DNA of 57,383 bases from Clostridium sp. (GCA_023664775.1 JAMPEW010000017.1:1-57383); one strand, 5' to 3'. Counted from the stretch's first letter, positions 41,742 through 50,311 are shown. Notes: generated by a model from the letters alone, not told the origin. Numbers and translations: made by a program.

Positions 41742-43394
41742 ATGGATAAACAATCATTAAAAGGCATAATTGCTCAAGGCGAAACAACAACCGTAGAATT
41801 TAAGTCATGGATAAAGGCGGATTCAATAAAGGAGAGAATCAACCTTGTTGTTCCGGAACTTATTGCATTTGCAAATTGCAAGGGCGGTACAGTTTACTTA
41901 GGTATTGAGGATAATGGGGACGTGACAGGTTGTTCTGGTAAATACGATCTTCAAAATATATGTGAGGCTATTTATGATAGAACAAGACCACCGATGTTTA
42001 CGGATATTGAGGAAATTGATTATCAGGGACAAAAGATAATCGCGATATCTGTTACACCTGATGGAAATACTTATGCGACAACGGATGGCAGGTGCCTGAA
42101 AAGACTCGGAAAAAATCCAAAGCCATATTATCCTGATGAAATGAACCATATATATTCAGTATCACAGACATCAGATTTTTCAAGCCAGATTATTGCTGAA
42201 AGCTCAGTTGATGATATTAATCTCATGGTAGTTTATAGCTTAAAAGAAAAACTTAAAATACGAGATGCTGACTCTACATTGCCGGAATTGGATGATATGG
42301 CATTTTTGAAAGATCTCGGACTTACAGCCGAAAATAATAGACAAGTTAAGCTTACTATAGCTGGATTGTTATTTGCTGGAAAAGATACTTCAATCCAAAG
42401 GTTGCTGCCGCAGGCGGAAGTGATTTATTTACATTACGATAAAGACAATTTAGAGGAATATAATTCCCGACTGGATATGAAACAACCTATTATCACAATT
42501 CTTGATAGGCTCACAGAGAAGGTACAGAATGATAATAAAATTCAGAATATACAGATAGGGTTATTTAGGCTTGAGATTGCAGATTTTTCAGAAAAGGTAT
42601 TTCAGGAGGCTTTGCTAAATGCACTGTCACACAGAGATTATCAACAGCTTGGGGCGGTGTATGTAAAACATTATCCTGATAAAATTGTAATAGAAAATCC
42701 AGGTGGATTTCTTGACGGAATTACGGAAAAGAATATTATTACACATCCATCCGTACCAAGAAACAAGCTGATAGCGGAAACTTTACAGAGGTTAAAATAT
42801 GTTCAGAGAACAGGACATGGTGTAGATATTATTTTTAGAGAAATGTTATCGATGGGAAAACCATATCCCATATACAGAGTATTCAATGATGCTGTACAGC
42901 TTACAATAGCTAGTGCAACAGAGTATGTTGACTTTGTAAAATTTATAGTGAATGAGCAGGATACGAAACAGATTTTTCTTTCGCTTTCCGAATTGATGAT
43001 TTTGAGATATGTAGCTGATAATAGGCAGATTAAGCTCGATAAGGCACAGGAATTGACGCAGGTTTCCGAGGACGAAGTAAGAAAGAGTTTAACAAGTCTT
43101 ATCAAGTATGGACTATTAGAAACATCAGGAAAAGACTATATGTTGACAGCTCGTGTGTATGAAGCAGTAAAATCCGATGTAGAATATACAAGGGATAAGA
43201 CTGTTCAGTATATTAGAGCAAAAGAAATGATTGTAGAATACATCAAAAAGCATGGTTCAATCACTAAGTCAACGGTGCAAGTGCTGTGTGGCTTTAGTGA
43301 ACAACAGGCAAGACGGACATTAGAAAAAATGCAAAAAGAAGACATTATAAAATTAGCTAATGCAGGTCGATATGCAAAGTACACATTGTTTTAA
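41742..43394 (+). CDS. AlbA_2/Schlafen-type ATP-binding protein, DISARM accessory
   Basis: 550 residues, six bases after drmC. Residues ~10-135 are an AlbA_2 (Schlafen-like) domain: TTVEFKSWI, a Gly-rich NCKGGTVYLGIEDNG strand and CLKRLGKNPKPYYP. The middle has the HATPase_c_4 pattern (EALLNALSHRDYQQLGAVYV, then GFLDGITEKN). The end has winged-helix parts (KHGSITKSTVQVLCGFSEQQARRTLEKMQ). Proteins of this build are usually called transcription regulators or RNA/DNA-binding ATPases, and some are antiphage factors. Its coupling to drmC suggests a role as DISARM regulator or extra effector. Confidence 0.85.
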   Translation: MDKQSLKGIIAQGETTTVEFKSWIKADSIKERINLVVPELIAFANCKGGTVYLGIEDNGDVTGCSGKYDLQNICEAIYDRTRPPMFTDIEEIDYQGQKIIAISVTPDGNTYATTDGRCLKRLGKNPKPYYPDEMNHIYSVSQTSDFSSQIIAESSVDDINLMVVYSLKEKLKIRDADSTLPELDDMAFLKDLGLTAENNRQVKLTIAGLLFAGKDTSIQRLLPQAEVIYLHYDKDNLEEYNSRLDMKQPIITILDRLTEKVQNDNKIQNIQIGLFRLEIADFSEKVFQEALLNALSHRDYQQLGAVYVKHYPDKIVIENPGGFLDGITEKNIITHPSVPRNKLIAETLQRLKYVQRTGHGVDIIFREMLSMGKPYPIYRVFNDAVQLTIASATEYVDFVKFIVNEQDTKQIFLSLSELMILRYVADNRQIKLDKAQELTQVSEDEVRKSLTSLIKYGLLETSGKDYMLTARVYEAVKSDVEYTRDKTVQYIRAKEMIVEYIKKHGSITKSTVQVLCGFSEQQARRTLEKMQKEDIIKLANAGRYAKYTLF

Positions 43395-43530
43395 GTTAAT
43401 TTGTCATTCTAATTCGTTGATGACGAATTAAACGCCGAGTTAAAAAGTAACTCGGTGGGAAACACCTTGAAATACAAGGCTGTTAATTCGTTGCTCTAAT
43501 TTGTTGGTGCCGAGTTAAGTGCCGAGAAAA
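43395..43530 (+). repeat. Nested repeats between the AlbA-type gene and the tail gene
   Basis: AATTCGTTG...GCCGAGTTAA occurs twice (43411-43443 and 43485-43518), and a GCCGAG follows at 43521. Within it AATTCGT/ACGAATT (43411-43429), CCGAGTTA/TAACTCGG (43435-43455) and CCTTG/CAAGG (43465-43479) form three consecutive hairpins. It ends at the AAGGAGG of the next gene. Possibly a decayed reading frame or an RNA regulatory leader. Confidence 0.6.
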
Positions 43531-43546
43531 GGAGGTCGTGGACATT

Positions 43547-43735
43547 ATGATGGTATTATATGATGAAGAGGAAGCTGTGCGGACTTATGTGGAAAGCGAA
43601 CGCTATGATGAGAAGATCGAATCAGCAACAAGAATGATTGCAGATGGGGATTTGTCTGTAGATAAAATTGCTAAATATTCTGGTCTTGCATTAGAAAAAG
43701 TAATAGAATTGCAAAAAGGATTACAACCAGTGTGA
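43547..43735 (+). CDS. Small tail protein like the C-terminus of Rpn-type nucleases
   Basis: 62 residues; AGGAGG at 43530-43535 supports ATG 43547 (GTG 43538 is a lesser option). The sequence ESATRMIADGDLSVDKIAKY followed by SGLALEKVIELQKG is a helix-turn-helix-like tail. The same type ends the Rpn/PD-(D/E)XK transposase family in Lachnospiraceae. The nuclease domain is missing. It may be a stand-alone DNA-binding helper or a fragment of a transposase gene; the intact ribosome site argues that it is translated. Confidence 0.55.
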   Translation: MMVLYDEEEAVRTYVESERYDEKIESATRMIADGDLSVDKIAKYSGLALEKVIELQKGLQPV

Positions 43736-43887
43736 GCTTATTAGTTTAATCTTGCAATTTTCTTGCAAAAAGTTAGATAAAGGATTATAATGTAGACAAT
43801 ATTTGGAATTTCTATACGAAATAATGTACATTATAATTATTTGGACACAAGATATAGTATGAACTATCGAATTCGAATAGTGTAGTT

Positions 43888-43934
43888 GTCCTCGCAGAGT
43901 CTTATTTTTTGGGCTTTGTGGGGACTTTTTGTTT
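43888..43934 (+). terminator. Terminator of the DISARM operon
   Basis: GTCCTCGCAGAGTC pairs with GGCTTTGTGGGGAC over 14 bp (G-U pairs included), followed by TTTTTGTTTTA. It is preceded by a short palindrome, CTATCGAATTCGAATAG (43863-43879). Between 43935 and 44139 I see no gene. Confidence 0.7.
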
Positions 43935-44139
43935 TATACGGGAGATATTTTGGGGACAAAAATAATTCATGGCTCAAAGTACAACAATTGTGGAAATGAA
44001 TAGGTGAATTAAAGAAACATCTGCTTATGATACAGGAACAGATGGGGTAAGATTTGATTTGTTGGTAGAGCAGATATTATGGGTGAGGAAGATGAATAAT
44101 ATCATGCTCTTTTGATCTTATGAAAATGTTGCTATAGGA

Positions 44140-44168
44140 TTGACTTGGTATATTTTTTTAAATATAAT
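44140..44168 (+). promoter_or_regulatory. Promoter of the GHKL-ATPase/nuclease gene
   Basis: TTGACT (44140-44145), a 17 nt spacer and TATAAT (44163-44168), 80 nt before the ATG at 44248. The gene can therefore be expressed apart from DISARM. Confidence 0.75.
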
Positions 44169-44247
44169 AAATAATGTGGTTGATATTGTTATAAATTCGA
44201 GGTTGTGGTAATATTTTAATATATTATGTAGAAAGTGGGTATATATT

Positions 44248-46086
44248 ATGAATCCTAATGAAGTACAGATTAATAAGGGATATGAACTTTATCAAATTAT
44301 TACTGATTTTGGAGAGCCGCTAGAAATTTTTCGAGAGGCTTTTCAAAATGCAATTGATGAAAATGCTCAAAGAGTTTTCTGTCATGTTTATGAAAGACAG
44401 AGGATGAGCGGGTCAGAATTGATTATAGATATTTGGAATGATGGTAATTCCTTAAAACAGGAACAGGTGGCAAATTTTTTTGGATTGGCAAAATCAACTA
44501 AAGTAGATGAAAATAATATGCCAATAAAAGGGAAATTAGGTTATAAGGGGCATGGAGCAAAAATATTTTTCAATGCAAAAAAAGTGCAGATATGCTCTAA
44601 AGAAGGTGAAAAAGAATGGGGTGTTGACTTAGATGCACCATTAACACAGCTTGAGAATAATAATACTTTTGAATATTCGAATTTTATAAGTGCTAAACAA
44701 TTAGAGATGCATTTGCCAGATGCTTGGGAACATGGATTTATGGTTCGAATAATTGGACCGAGGCATTTTGGAACATTACATACACAGTTTAAGCTGAACC
44801 ATATGTATTTGAGGGATTATATAAAATGGTATACTGTATTTGGGACAATTCAAATATTATATGATGATAGTTTAAAGGAAAAAGATATAAAGTTATATTT
44901 ATCTGGATTGAAGGTGGATGATTTTAAAAAATTATATAATAAGATAGAATTGGTTGATCCGTTACCGAAATTTGAGAAAATTAATGATATAACATATGAG
45001 ATTATAGACATGGGACATATATTTCCAGAGGAGCGCTGTAGTGAAGCTAAGATGAAACAGTACGCTAAATCTGTGAATAGTACAAGAGCATATTATGATT
45101 TTTATTCACGTATGATTTGCAATAACAATGTAGTCTGTAGCAATAATACAACTTTTAGATTGATTATAAGCTTAGAAGGATATGAAACTAAAAGGAGATA
45201 TGATTTATTATTGAGCAAGCGTGGAAAGGCTAGAACTGAGATGATACACACAGATGGCGAAAGGTACGGATTGTGGGTATGTAAAGGTGGGGTTCCTGTA
45301 GAGAAAGTTGATGATTGGATAGAAGGAGGAAAAGGTACTGGAACATATACATATATGCAAGCTTTTATTGACTGTGAGGATTTTCAGTTAACTGCAAATC
45401 GGGGGTCTATAAAAAATTCTGATATTGAAAAAATAGAAATTGTGAAGAAAGAATTAAATCATATTTTAAATGACAATAAAATAAAAGCATTAATGAATGA
45501 ACGTGCTGACATGGAGGCATTAGAAAAACAAATTCAATCTATTGATGGAGATATCAAAGATTTGGCAGAAAGAAAAAAATCTGCGAATAATAGAAATAAG
45601 ATTGTTCTACCTAATGGAGTTATTTTGCAGGAACCTACAAAAAATAAGTCAGGCTATTCCGAATCAGAAACGATGGTATTGCTGATTAATATAATGGCTC
45701 AGTATCCGTCATTATTTACTTTTAAGTTGCTTGATTACAACACAACAAAAGGTATTGATTTTGTGGTAGAAGTGAATGGAGAGGCTAAATACATTGAACT
45801 TAAAGGTACACTGGGAAAGAAAATGAATCATCCATTTAGATGTATTGATAAGTTTATATGTTACCAAACTGAATTGGAAGTTGATGATGTTATAACTGAT
45901 ATAGAGGATTTTGAAACAAAATTATTTATTAACAAACAAGACAAATTTTCTTCGTATGATGAGCAATATAAGAATAAAGTGTATAAAAGTTATAGATTAA
46001 GACCAAATAGTGCACAAATAAAAGATATGGAGATTATCTGTTTAAAAGAAATATTGACAGATATAATAGGTGCAACGATTGGTTGA
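44248..46086 (+). CDS. GHKL-ATPase fused to a PD-(D/E)XK-like domain
   Basis: 612 residues. The N-terminus has the Bergerat ATP-binding pattern of HSP90/MutL-type ATPases: E30-N34-D37 in EAFQNAID (N box), D65-G66 in WNDGN (G1) and GKLGYKGHGAKIF (95-107, G2/lid). A helical, coiled-coil-prone middle follows (EALEKQIQSIDGDIKDLAER). The C-terminal ~130 residues show D504 in GIDFVVEV and E517/K519 in YIELKG, a PD-(D/E)XK nuclease arrangement related to the DUF3883-type ends of defence ATPases. A plausible reading is an ATP-gated nuclease. It is a single-gene unit with its own promoter between two defence systems. I know no named system with exactly this build. Confidence 0.75.
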   Translation: MNPNEVQINKGYELYQIITDFGEPLEIFREAFQNAIDENAQRVFCHVYERQRMSGSELIIDIWNDGNSLKQEQVANFFGLAKSTKVDENNMPIKGKLGYKGHGAKIFFNAKKVQICSKEGEKEWGVDLDAPLTQLENNNTFEYSNFISAKQLEMHLPDAWEHGFMVRIIGPRHFGTLHTQFKLNHMYLRDYIKWYTVFGTIQILYDDSLKEKDIKLYLSGLKVDDFKKLYNKIELVDPLPKFEKINDITYEIIDMGHIFPEERCSEAKMKQYAKSVNSTRAYYDFYSRMICNNNVVCSNNTTFRLIISLEGYETKRRYDLLLSKRGKARTEMIHTDGERYGLWVCKGGVPVEKVDDWIEGGKGTGTYTYMQAFIDCEDFQLTANRGSIKNSDIEKIEIVKKELNHILNDNKIKALMNERADMEALEKQIQSIDGDIKDLAERKKSANNRNKIVLPNGVILQEPTKNKSGYSESETMVLLINIMAQYPSLFTFKLLDYNTTKGIDFVVEVNGEAKYIELKGTLGKKMNHPFRCIDKFICYQTELEVDDVITDIEDFETKLFINKQDKFSSYDEQYKNKVYKSYRLRPNSAQIKDMEIICLKEILTDIIGATIG

Positions 46087-46160
46087 ATATAAGAATAATG
46101 TACTTGTTTTTATTAAGAGCTGATTCTCATTTGAGTTTATCTTTATTATGGATAGTCATA

Positions 46161-46189
46161 TTGAAGCAACCATCCATTTATGATATAAT
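46161..46189 (+). promoter_or_regulatory. Promoter of the primase-helicase gene
   Basis: TTGAAG (46161-46166), a 17 nt spacer and TATAAT (46184-46189), 56 nt before the ATG at 46245. Confidence 0.7.
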
Positions 46190-46244
46190 CAGCAAAAAAC
46201 TAACCACACCATAACCATAGCACAATTTGCTACAGGAGGCTTCG

Positions 46245-48686
46245 ATGAACAACTGGAGAGAACGTCTAATTGCATACATTAAAGCACTAGATGAAGATAT
46301 CCTGGTTGATGAAGTGGAACAATTAATCCATGATGAGCTGATGAAAATAAAGGCGTCTGGTTCAGAAAAAAATTCCAAATCAGAAGAAACAAATCAAAAA
46401 GCGGGAGAAGATGCTCATTCCTTCCAACAGATGGAAGTGACGGAGCTGATAGCATTATATAGGGACTTGTTTTATGGAAGGCAGGATGTGTTTGCAGTCC
46501 GGTGGGAAAATGAAAAAGCAGGTACACATGGATATGCACCCAAATGTAAGAATGAATGGGATAGAAATATCTGTGGAAAATCACAAAGGATAAAGGGTGC
46601 ATGTAAGAAATGTGCCTATCGGGAAAATCAGGAGATAACGGATGATTTTATCAGGCAGCATTTTAGCGGAACAGGAAGAAATGCTCTTGCTATGGGAGTG
46701 TACCCGCTGCTTGAAGATGAAACGTGTAAATTTTTGGCAATTGACTTTGATAAAGCCAATTGGAAAGACGAAATTATAGCTGTTAAATCAGTTTTTGCGG
46801 AATATGGAATTGAGAGTTATATCGAAAGATCCCGTTCAGGTAATGGTGGGCATCTTTGGATATTTTTTAATGAGAGGATTGAGGCTCATATCGCAAGAAA
46901 GCTCGGGATAAATGTATTGGAAACGGTTATAAACAGAACTGGAAATTCAAAATTTGAATCGTTTGACCGTTTATTTCCAAATCAGGATCACATGCCAAAA
47001 GGAGGTTACGGCAATCTGATTGCATTACCGCTGCAATGGCAATCAGTGGAAAAAGAAAATAGCGTGTTTGTGGATGATTCCTTTCGTATGTATGCAAGTC
47101 AGACAGCGGTATTGCAGGGTATCAGAAGGTATAGCAGGGCAGAGATAGTTGAATTACTAAAAATATTCCCGAATGTCATTCTTGAGGATGTGAATGACAG
47201 AGAAATTGAGGAGGAAGACAAAACACTTCCATGGGAAAAGAAAAAGGAAGAAAAGATACCAAATGATTTGCCGAATTGCATAGAAATTGTGCTTTATGAC
47301 AAAATATACATTTCGAAAGAAAAGCTGCATCCATTCCTAAAAAAGAAATTGATAGGCATGACTGTGTTTCATAATCCGGAATATTATTTGGCACGGAATT
47401 TAAGAAAAAGTGTCCAGGATATTCCAATGTGGATTCAATGTTTTGATGAAGATGCAGATTATCTGATGCTTCCGATTGGGCTGGAAATAACGTTAAGAGA
47501 AATATGTGACAGCTACCATATAAAAATTGTGAGTGTCGATAAGCGTTTTGCAGGATATCTGATAGACGTGATGTTTCATGGAGATTTAAGGGAGAAACAG
47601 GTAAAGGCTGTAGAAGAAATGCTGGCTGTTACCAATGGGATTTTGCACGCAAATACTGCCTTTGGCAAGACGGTAACCGCCATTGCCCTGATTGCTGAAC
47701 GAAATGTAAATACACTGATTATTGTTGACAGGGTAAGCCTGTTAAATCAATGGTGTGAACGATTGTCGGTTTTTTTGAATATTCCCAAAAAGGAAATCGG
47801 TGTCATAGGTGGCGGGAAGAAAAGTCCAACAGGAAAAATTGATGTGGCGGTAAGCCAAAGCTTATACAGAGAGAATAAGGTATCTGAATTTGTCAAAGGA
47901 TATGGACAAATTATATGTGACGAATGCCATCATGTGTCTGCTGTGGGATTTGAGCAAATACTTAAGGCAAGTCCAGCCAAATATAAGTATGGACTGACTG
48001 CCACGTTAAAGCGTAAGGATGGTAAAGAAAGAATTGTATTGATGCAGCTTGGACCAGTATGTTATAAGGATTTGTCGAAGGTGACAAGTGAATTGGAGCA
48101 TAAGGTATATGTTTTGGAAACTGAAATAACGGCAGATGATTTGCAGGATGAGTATACAATCAATGAATTGTATGATTACTTGTATGCAAATCCAATCAGA
48201 AATATGCAAATCGTGATGGATGTGAGAAGCTGTTTGGATGAGAACCGGTATCCAATTATACTGACAGAGAGAAAAGAGCATATTGAGCTGCTGGAACGAC
48301 TGCTTTCCCCGCATGTTAAGGTTTTTAAGTTGTATGGTGGATTAAAAAAGAAGGAACGCGAGGCAACCATGGATGAATTGCTGGGGCTTCCTGAAAATAC
48401 ACGAAGGGTAATTATTGCAACAAGCAAATATATTGGTGAAGGATTTGATTATCCCATTTTGGATACGTTGTTTTTGACGTTGCCAATTTCATGGAGTGGG
48501 CGGGTAAAGCAGTATGCAGGACGTTTACATAGGGAGTATCACGAGAAAAAAGAGGTTCGTGTATATGATTATCTCGATTCAAAAATTAGTCAGGCGATGA
48601 AAATGTACGATAAACGAAGGAAAGGATATCGGAGTATGGGGTATGAGATAGTAGAGAAGGATGAAAATAACAAATTGATTAGATAA
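46245..48686 (+). CDS. Archaeo-eukaryotic primase plus SF2 helicase (TOTE conflict type)
   Basis: 813 residues; ATG 46245 follows AGGAGG (46234-46239). The N-terminal half is a primase domain: Cys pairs (C-N-CGK, then CKKCAYRE) for zinc, FLAIDFDKAN with the catalytic D-x-D, and RSRSGNGGHLWIFF with the nucleotide-binding S-x-H. The FDRLFPNQDHMPKGG and NLIALPL segments are typical of the TOTE primase family. The C-terminal half is a helicase: NTAFGKTVTAI (Walker A), CDECHHV (DECH), GLTATLKRKDGK and YAGRLHREY. TOTE systems are predicted to act in phage or plasmid conflict by blocking or copying foreign DNA; a nuclease component is not visible nearby, so the protein may act alone. Confidence 0.85.
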   Translation: MNNWRERLIAYIKALDEDILVDEVEQLIHDELMKIKASGSEKNSKSEETNQKAGEDAHSFQQMEVTELIALYRDLFYGRQDVFAVRWENEKAGTHGYAPKCKNEWDRNICGKSQRIKGACKKCAYRENQEITDDFIRQHFSGTGRNALAMGVYPLLEDETCKFLAIDFDKANWKDEIIAVKSVFAEYGIESYIERSRSGNGGHLWIFFNERIEAHIARKLGINVLETVINRTGNSKFESFDRLFPNQDHMPKGGYGNLIALPLQWQSVEKENSVFVDDSFRMYASQTAVLQGIRRYSRAEIVELLKIFPNVILEDVNDREIEEEDKTLPWEKKKEEKIPNDLPNCIEIVLYDKIYISKEKLHPFLKKKLIGMTVFHNPEYYLARNLRKSVQDIPMWIQCFDEDADYLMLPIGLEITLREICDSYHIKIVSVDKRFAGYLIDVMFHGDLREKQVKAVEEMLAVTNGILHANTAFGKTVTAIALIAERNVNTLIIVDRVSLLNQWCERLSVFLNIPKKEIGVIGGGKKSPTGKIDVAVSQSLYRENKVSEFVKGYGQIICDECHHVSAVGFEQILKASPAKYKYGLTATLKRKDGKERIVLMQLGPVCYKDLSKVTSELEHKVYVLETEITADDLQDEYTINELYDYLYANPIRNMQIVMDVRSCLDENRYPIILTERKEHIELLERLLSPHVKVFKLYGGLKKKEREATMDELLGLPENTRRVIIATSKYIGEGFDYPILDTLFLTLPISWSGRVKQYAGRLHREYHEKKEVRVYDYLDSKISQAMKMYDKRRKGYRSMGYEIVEKDENNKLIR

Positions 48687-48806
48687 TTCAAATGAATGTT
48701 GCAAATAGTGTTTGTAAGTGTGGCTATTGATTCAAATAGGCATGCTCTATTTTTTGGAAACAATAGAAATATAATTATACTCGAAAGAAAGTAAATCGTA
48801 AGATAG

Positions 48807-49646
48807 TTTGGAGATGCATTTGTTTATGGCATAACCGGAGGTATCCCACACTATATCAATAAATTGAATGTGCAGGGGGATTTTAGAAATGCTTTATTGG
48901 ATAATTTCTTTGATTGTTCTGCGTATCTGTTTGAAGAGCCTGCAAATCTGCGAAACAGGAGTTAAGGGAACCGGCTGTATATAATTCCGTAATCACTGCA
49001 ATAGCAGAAGGTGCTTTTCATATGAATGAGATTTGCACAAAATCAGGAATTGATAGTGGACCATGTTCTAAATATTTGAGTGTGCTCATTAATCTTGGTA
49101 TTTTAAAGAAGGAAACACCGATGACTGAGAAGCTAGGGAAGAAGACTATCTATAGTATTGCAGACCCCTTTTTCTGTTTTTGGTATCGCTTTGTTCCTAA
49201 TAACACGACGCCGATTGCATCAGGAAGAATGGAAAAGGTTTTTGATAAGGCAGTACAAGCGTATCTAAATGATTATATGGGACTTATCTTTGAGAAAATG
49301 TGCAGCGATTACTTGCTATATTATGCGGATGATTTAGACTTTCAGTTGGTTGATATTGGACAATGGTGGGGGACAGATTCTGTAGAAAGGAAGCAGGTGC
49401 AGATTGATTTGGTTGGAAGTACAGATAATAAGAATGAGTATCTGATTGGTTCCTGTAAATTTAGGAATGAAGTAATCGGCATAGATGAACTGGAATTATA
49501 AAATATGCATCAGTTTTCGGAAAAGGAAAGAAGTATCGTTATTATATTTTCTCCAAAGGTGGCTTCTCGGAAGGGTCGAAAGCAGCAGGTGACAGAGGGA
49601 AGTAAAGCTGATTAGCTTGGATGACATTGATATATCCCATGGGGCA
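48807..49646 (+). pseudogene. Decayed archaeal-type ATPase (AAA/DUF234) gene
   Basis: Three frames join into one protein: FGDAFVYGITGGIPHYINKL (from 48807) stops at TAA 48965; after a one-base shift KQELREPAVYNS continues through 49022 to TAA 49501 (SCKFRNEVIGIDELEL); shifted again, YASVFGKGKKYRYYIFSKGG goes on to ~49646 (VKLISLDDIDIS). The N-terminal ATPase half is absent. The remaining winged-helix and nuclease-like C-terminal part (QIDLVG, then SCKF) is typical of the AAA ATPases with DUF234. The piece 49022-49501 alone could make 159 residues but lacks a ribosome site. Confidence 0.75.
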
Positions 49647-49651
49647 GAGGG

Positions 49652-49852
49652 TTTGACAAAATCAAAGAAGCATGTGCAAAGTATGATGGACGCCTGCCAG
49701 AATACAATATCAGTGCATCTGGAATTATGGTGCTTAGCAAAACGTGTGATAAGTATATGGAATTGCTTTCTGGTCAAGAAAATAATTCGCTCACTTCAGA
49801 TGAACGAATTATGAGCGAATTATCGAGTGGAAAAATGAAGGAACCTGTGTAG
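49652..49852 (+). pseudogene. 3' fragment of an AlbA_2-type ATP-binding protein gene
   Basis: The frame reads FDKIKEACAKYDGRLPEYNI, then SASGIMVLSKTCDKYMELL, and stops at TAG 49850-49852. This is the usual C-terminal region of Schlafen-type ATP-binding proteins, unlike the intact one at 41742. No start, no upstream part; it is fused directly to the ATPase remnant. Confidence 0.55.
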
Positions 49853-49868
49853 CGGTTTCCTTTTTTTA
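49840..49868 (+). terminator. Terminator over the end of the gene fragment
   Basis: GGAACC and GGTTTCC around TGTGTAGC, followed by seven T. It isolates the following promoter from upstream transcription. Confidence 0.7.
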
Positions 49869-49880
49869 TGCAAAAAGTAG

Positions 49881-49922
49881 TTGACAAATCATTAAAACAA
49901 AAGTACAATAAAATTGTACAAT
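49881..49922 (+). promoter_or_regulatory. Promoter with overlapping palindromes for the ImmR/ImmA pair
   Basis: TTGACA (49881-49886), a 17 nt spacer and TACAAT (49904-49909). TACAAT-AAA-ATTGTA (49904-49918) and ATTGTACAAT (49913-49922) are overlapping dyads at the -10 box; a third half-site (ATTGTAT) follows near 49931. This suits autorepression by the XRE protein encoded from 49952. Confidence 0.75.
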
Positions 49923-49951
49923 AAAAAATAATTGTATATGGAGGCTTAAAA

Positions 49952-50311
49952 ATGGCAAACAAATTGTTTAGTGAAAGAGTTAAAAAACTTCGTTTGGATA
50001 ATAAGATGACAATGGACGAATTAGCACAAAAACTTAATATAACTAAGAGCAGAATAAGTATGTGGGAAAATAATGGAACTGTTCCAAGAGAAGATGTTTT
50101 AATTCAATTATCTAAATTGTATGGAGTTTCTATAGATTACCTTTTAGGTAATGAGGAGCAAGAAGGGAACCAACCAGTAAATGTGAAATTATCCTATATA
50201 CAACGGAGTTTAGGAAAACTAGATAATGATAGATTACAGAAAGCAGAAACGGTTTTAAAAGCTGTATTTGATGATATTTTTGATGAAGAGGAGGACCACG
50301 GTGACTTATAA
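49952..50311 (+). CDS. XRE-family repressor (ImmR-like)
   Basis: 119 residues. A canonical Cro/C1 HTH fills residues 6-65 (LRLDNKMTMDELAQKLNITK, then SRISMWENNGTVPREDVLI and LYGVSIDYLLGNE). The C-terminal ~50 residues form a helical region for oligomerisation (QRSLGKLDNDRLQKAETVLK). It overlaps the ImmA-like gene by 11 nt. In mobile elements of Bacillus, ImmR is a repressor destroyed by the protease ImmA after DNA damage or cell signals; the same logic is expected here. The targets probably include its own promoter and perhaps the genes from 51163 onward. Confidence 0.88.
   Translation: MANKLFSERVKKLRLDNKMTMDELAQKLNITKSRISMWENNGTVPREDVLIQLSKLYGVSIDYLLGNEEQEGNQPVNVKLSYIQRSLGKLDNDRLQKAETVLKAVFDDIFDEEEDHGDL

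Noticed and set aside
43395-43530. Possible CRISPR or att array after the AlbA-type gene
   Set aside because: Only two unequal copies with internal hairpins; no regular repeat-spacer order, no cas genes.
46245-48686. Prophage replication primase-helicase
   Set aside because: No phage structural, integrase or replication genes are nearby and the segment order fits the TOTE primase family better.
49022-49501. Complete 159-residue DNA-binding protein gene
   Set aside because: The protein family clearly continues upstream and downstream in other frames and no ribosome site precedes the ATG; treated as part of a pseudogene.
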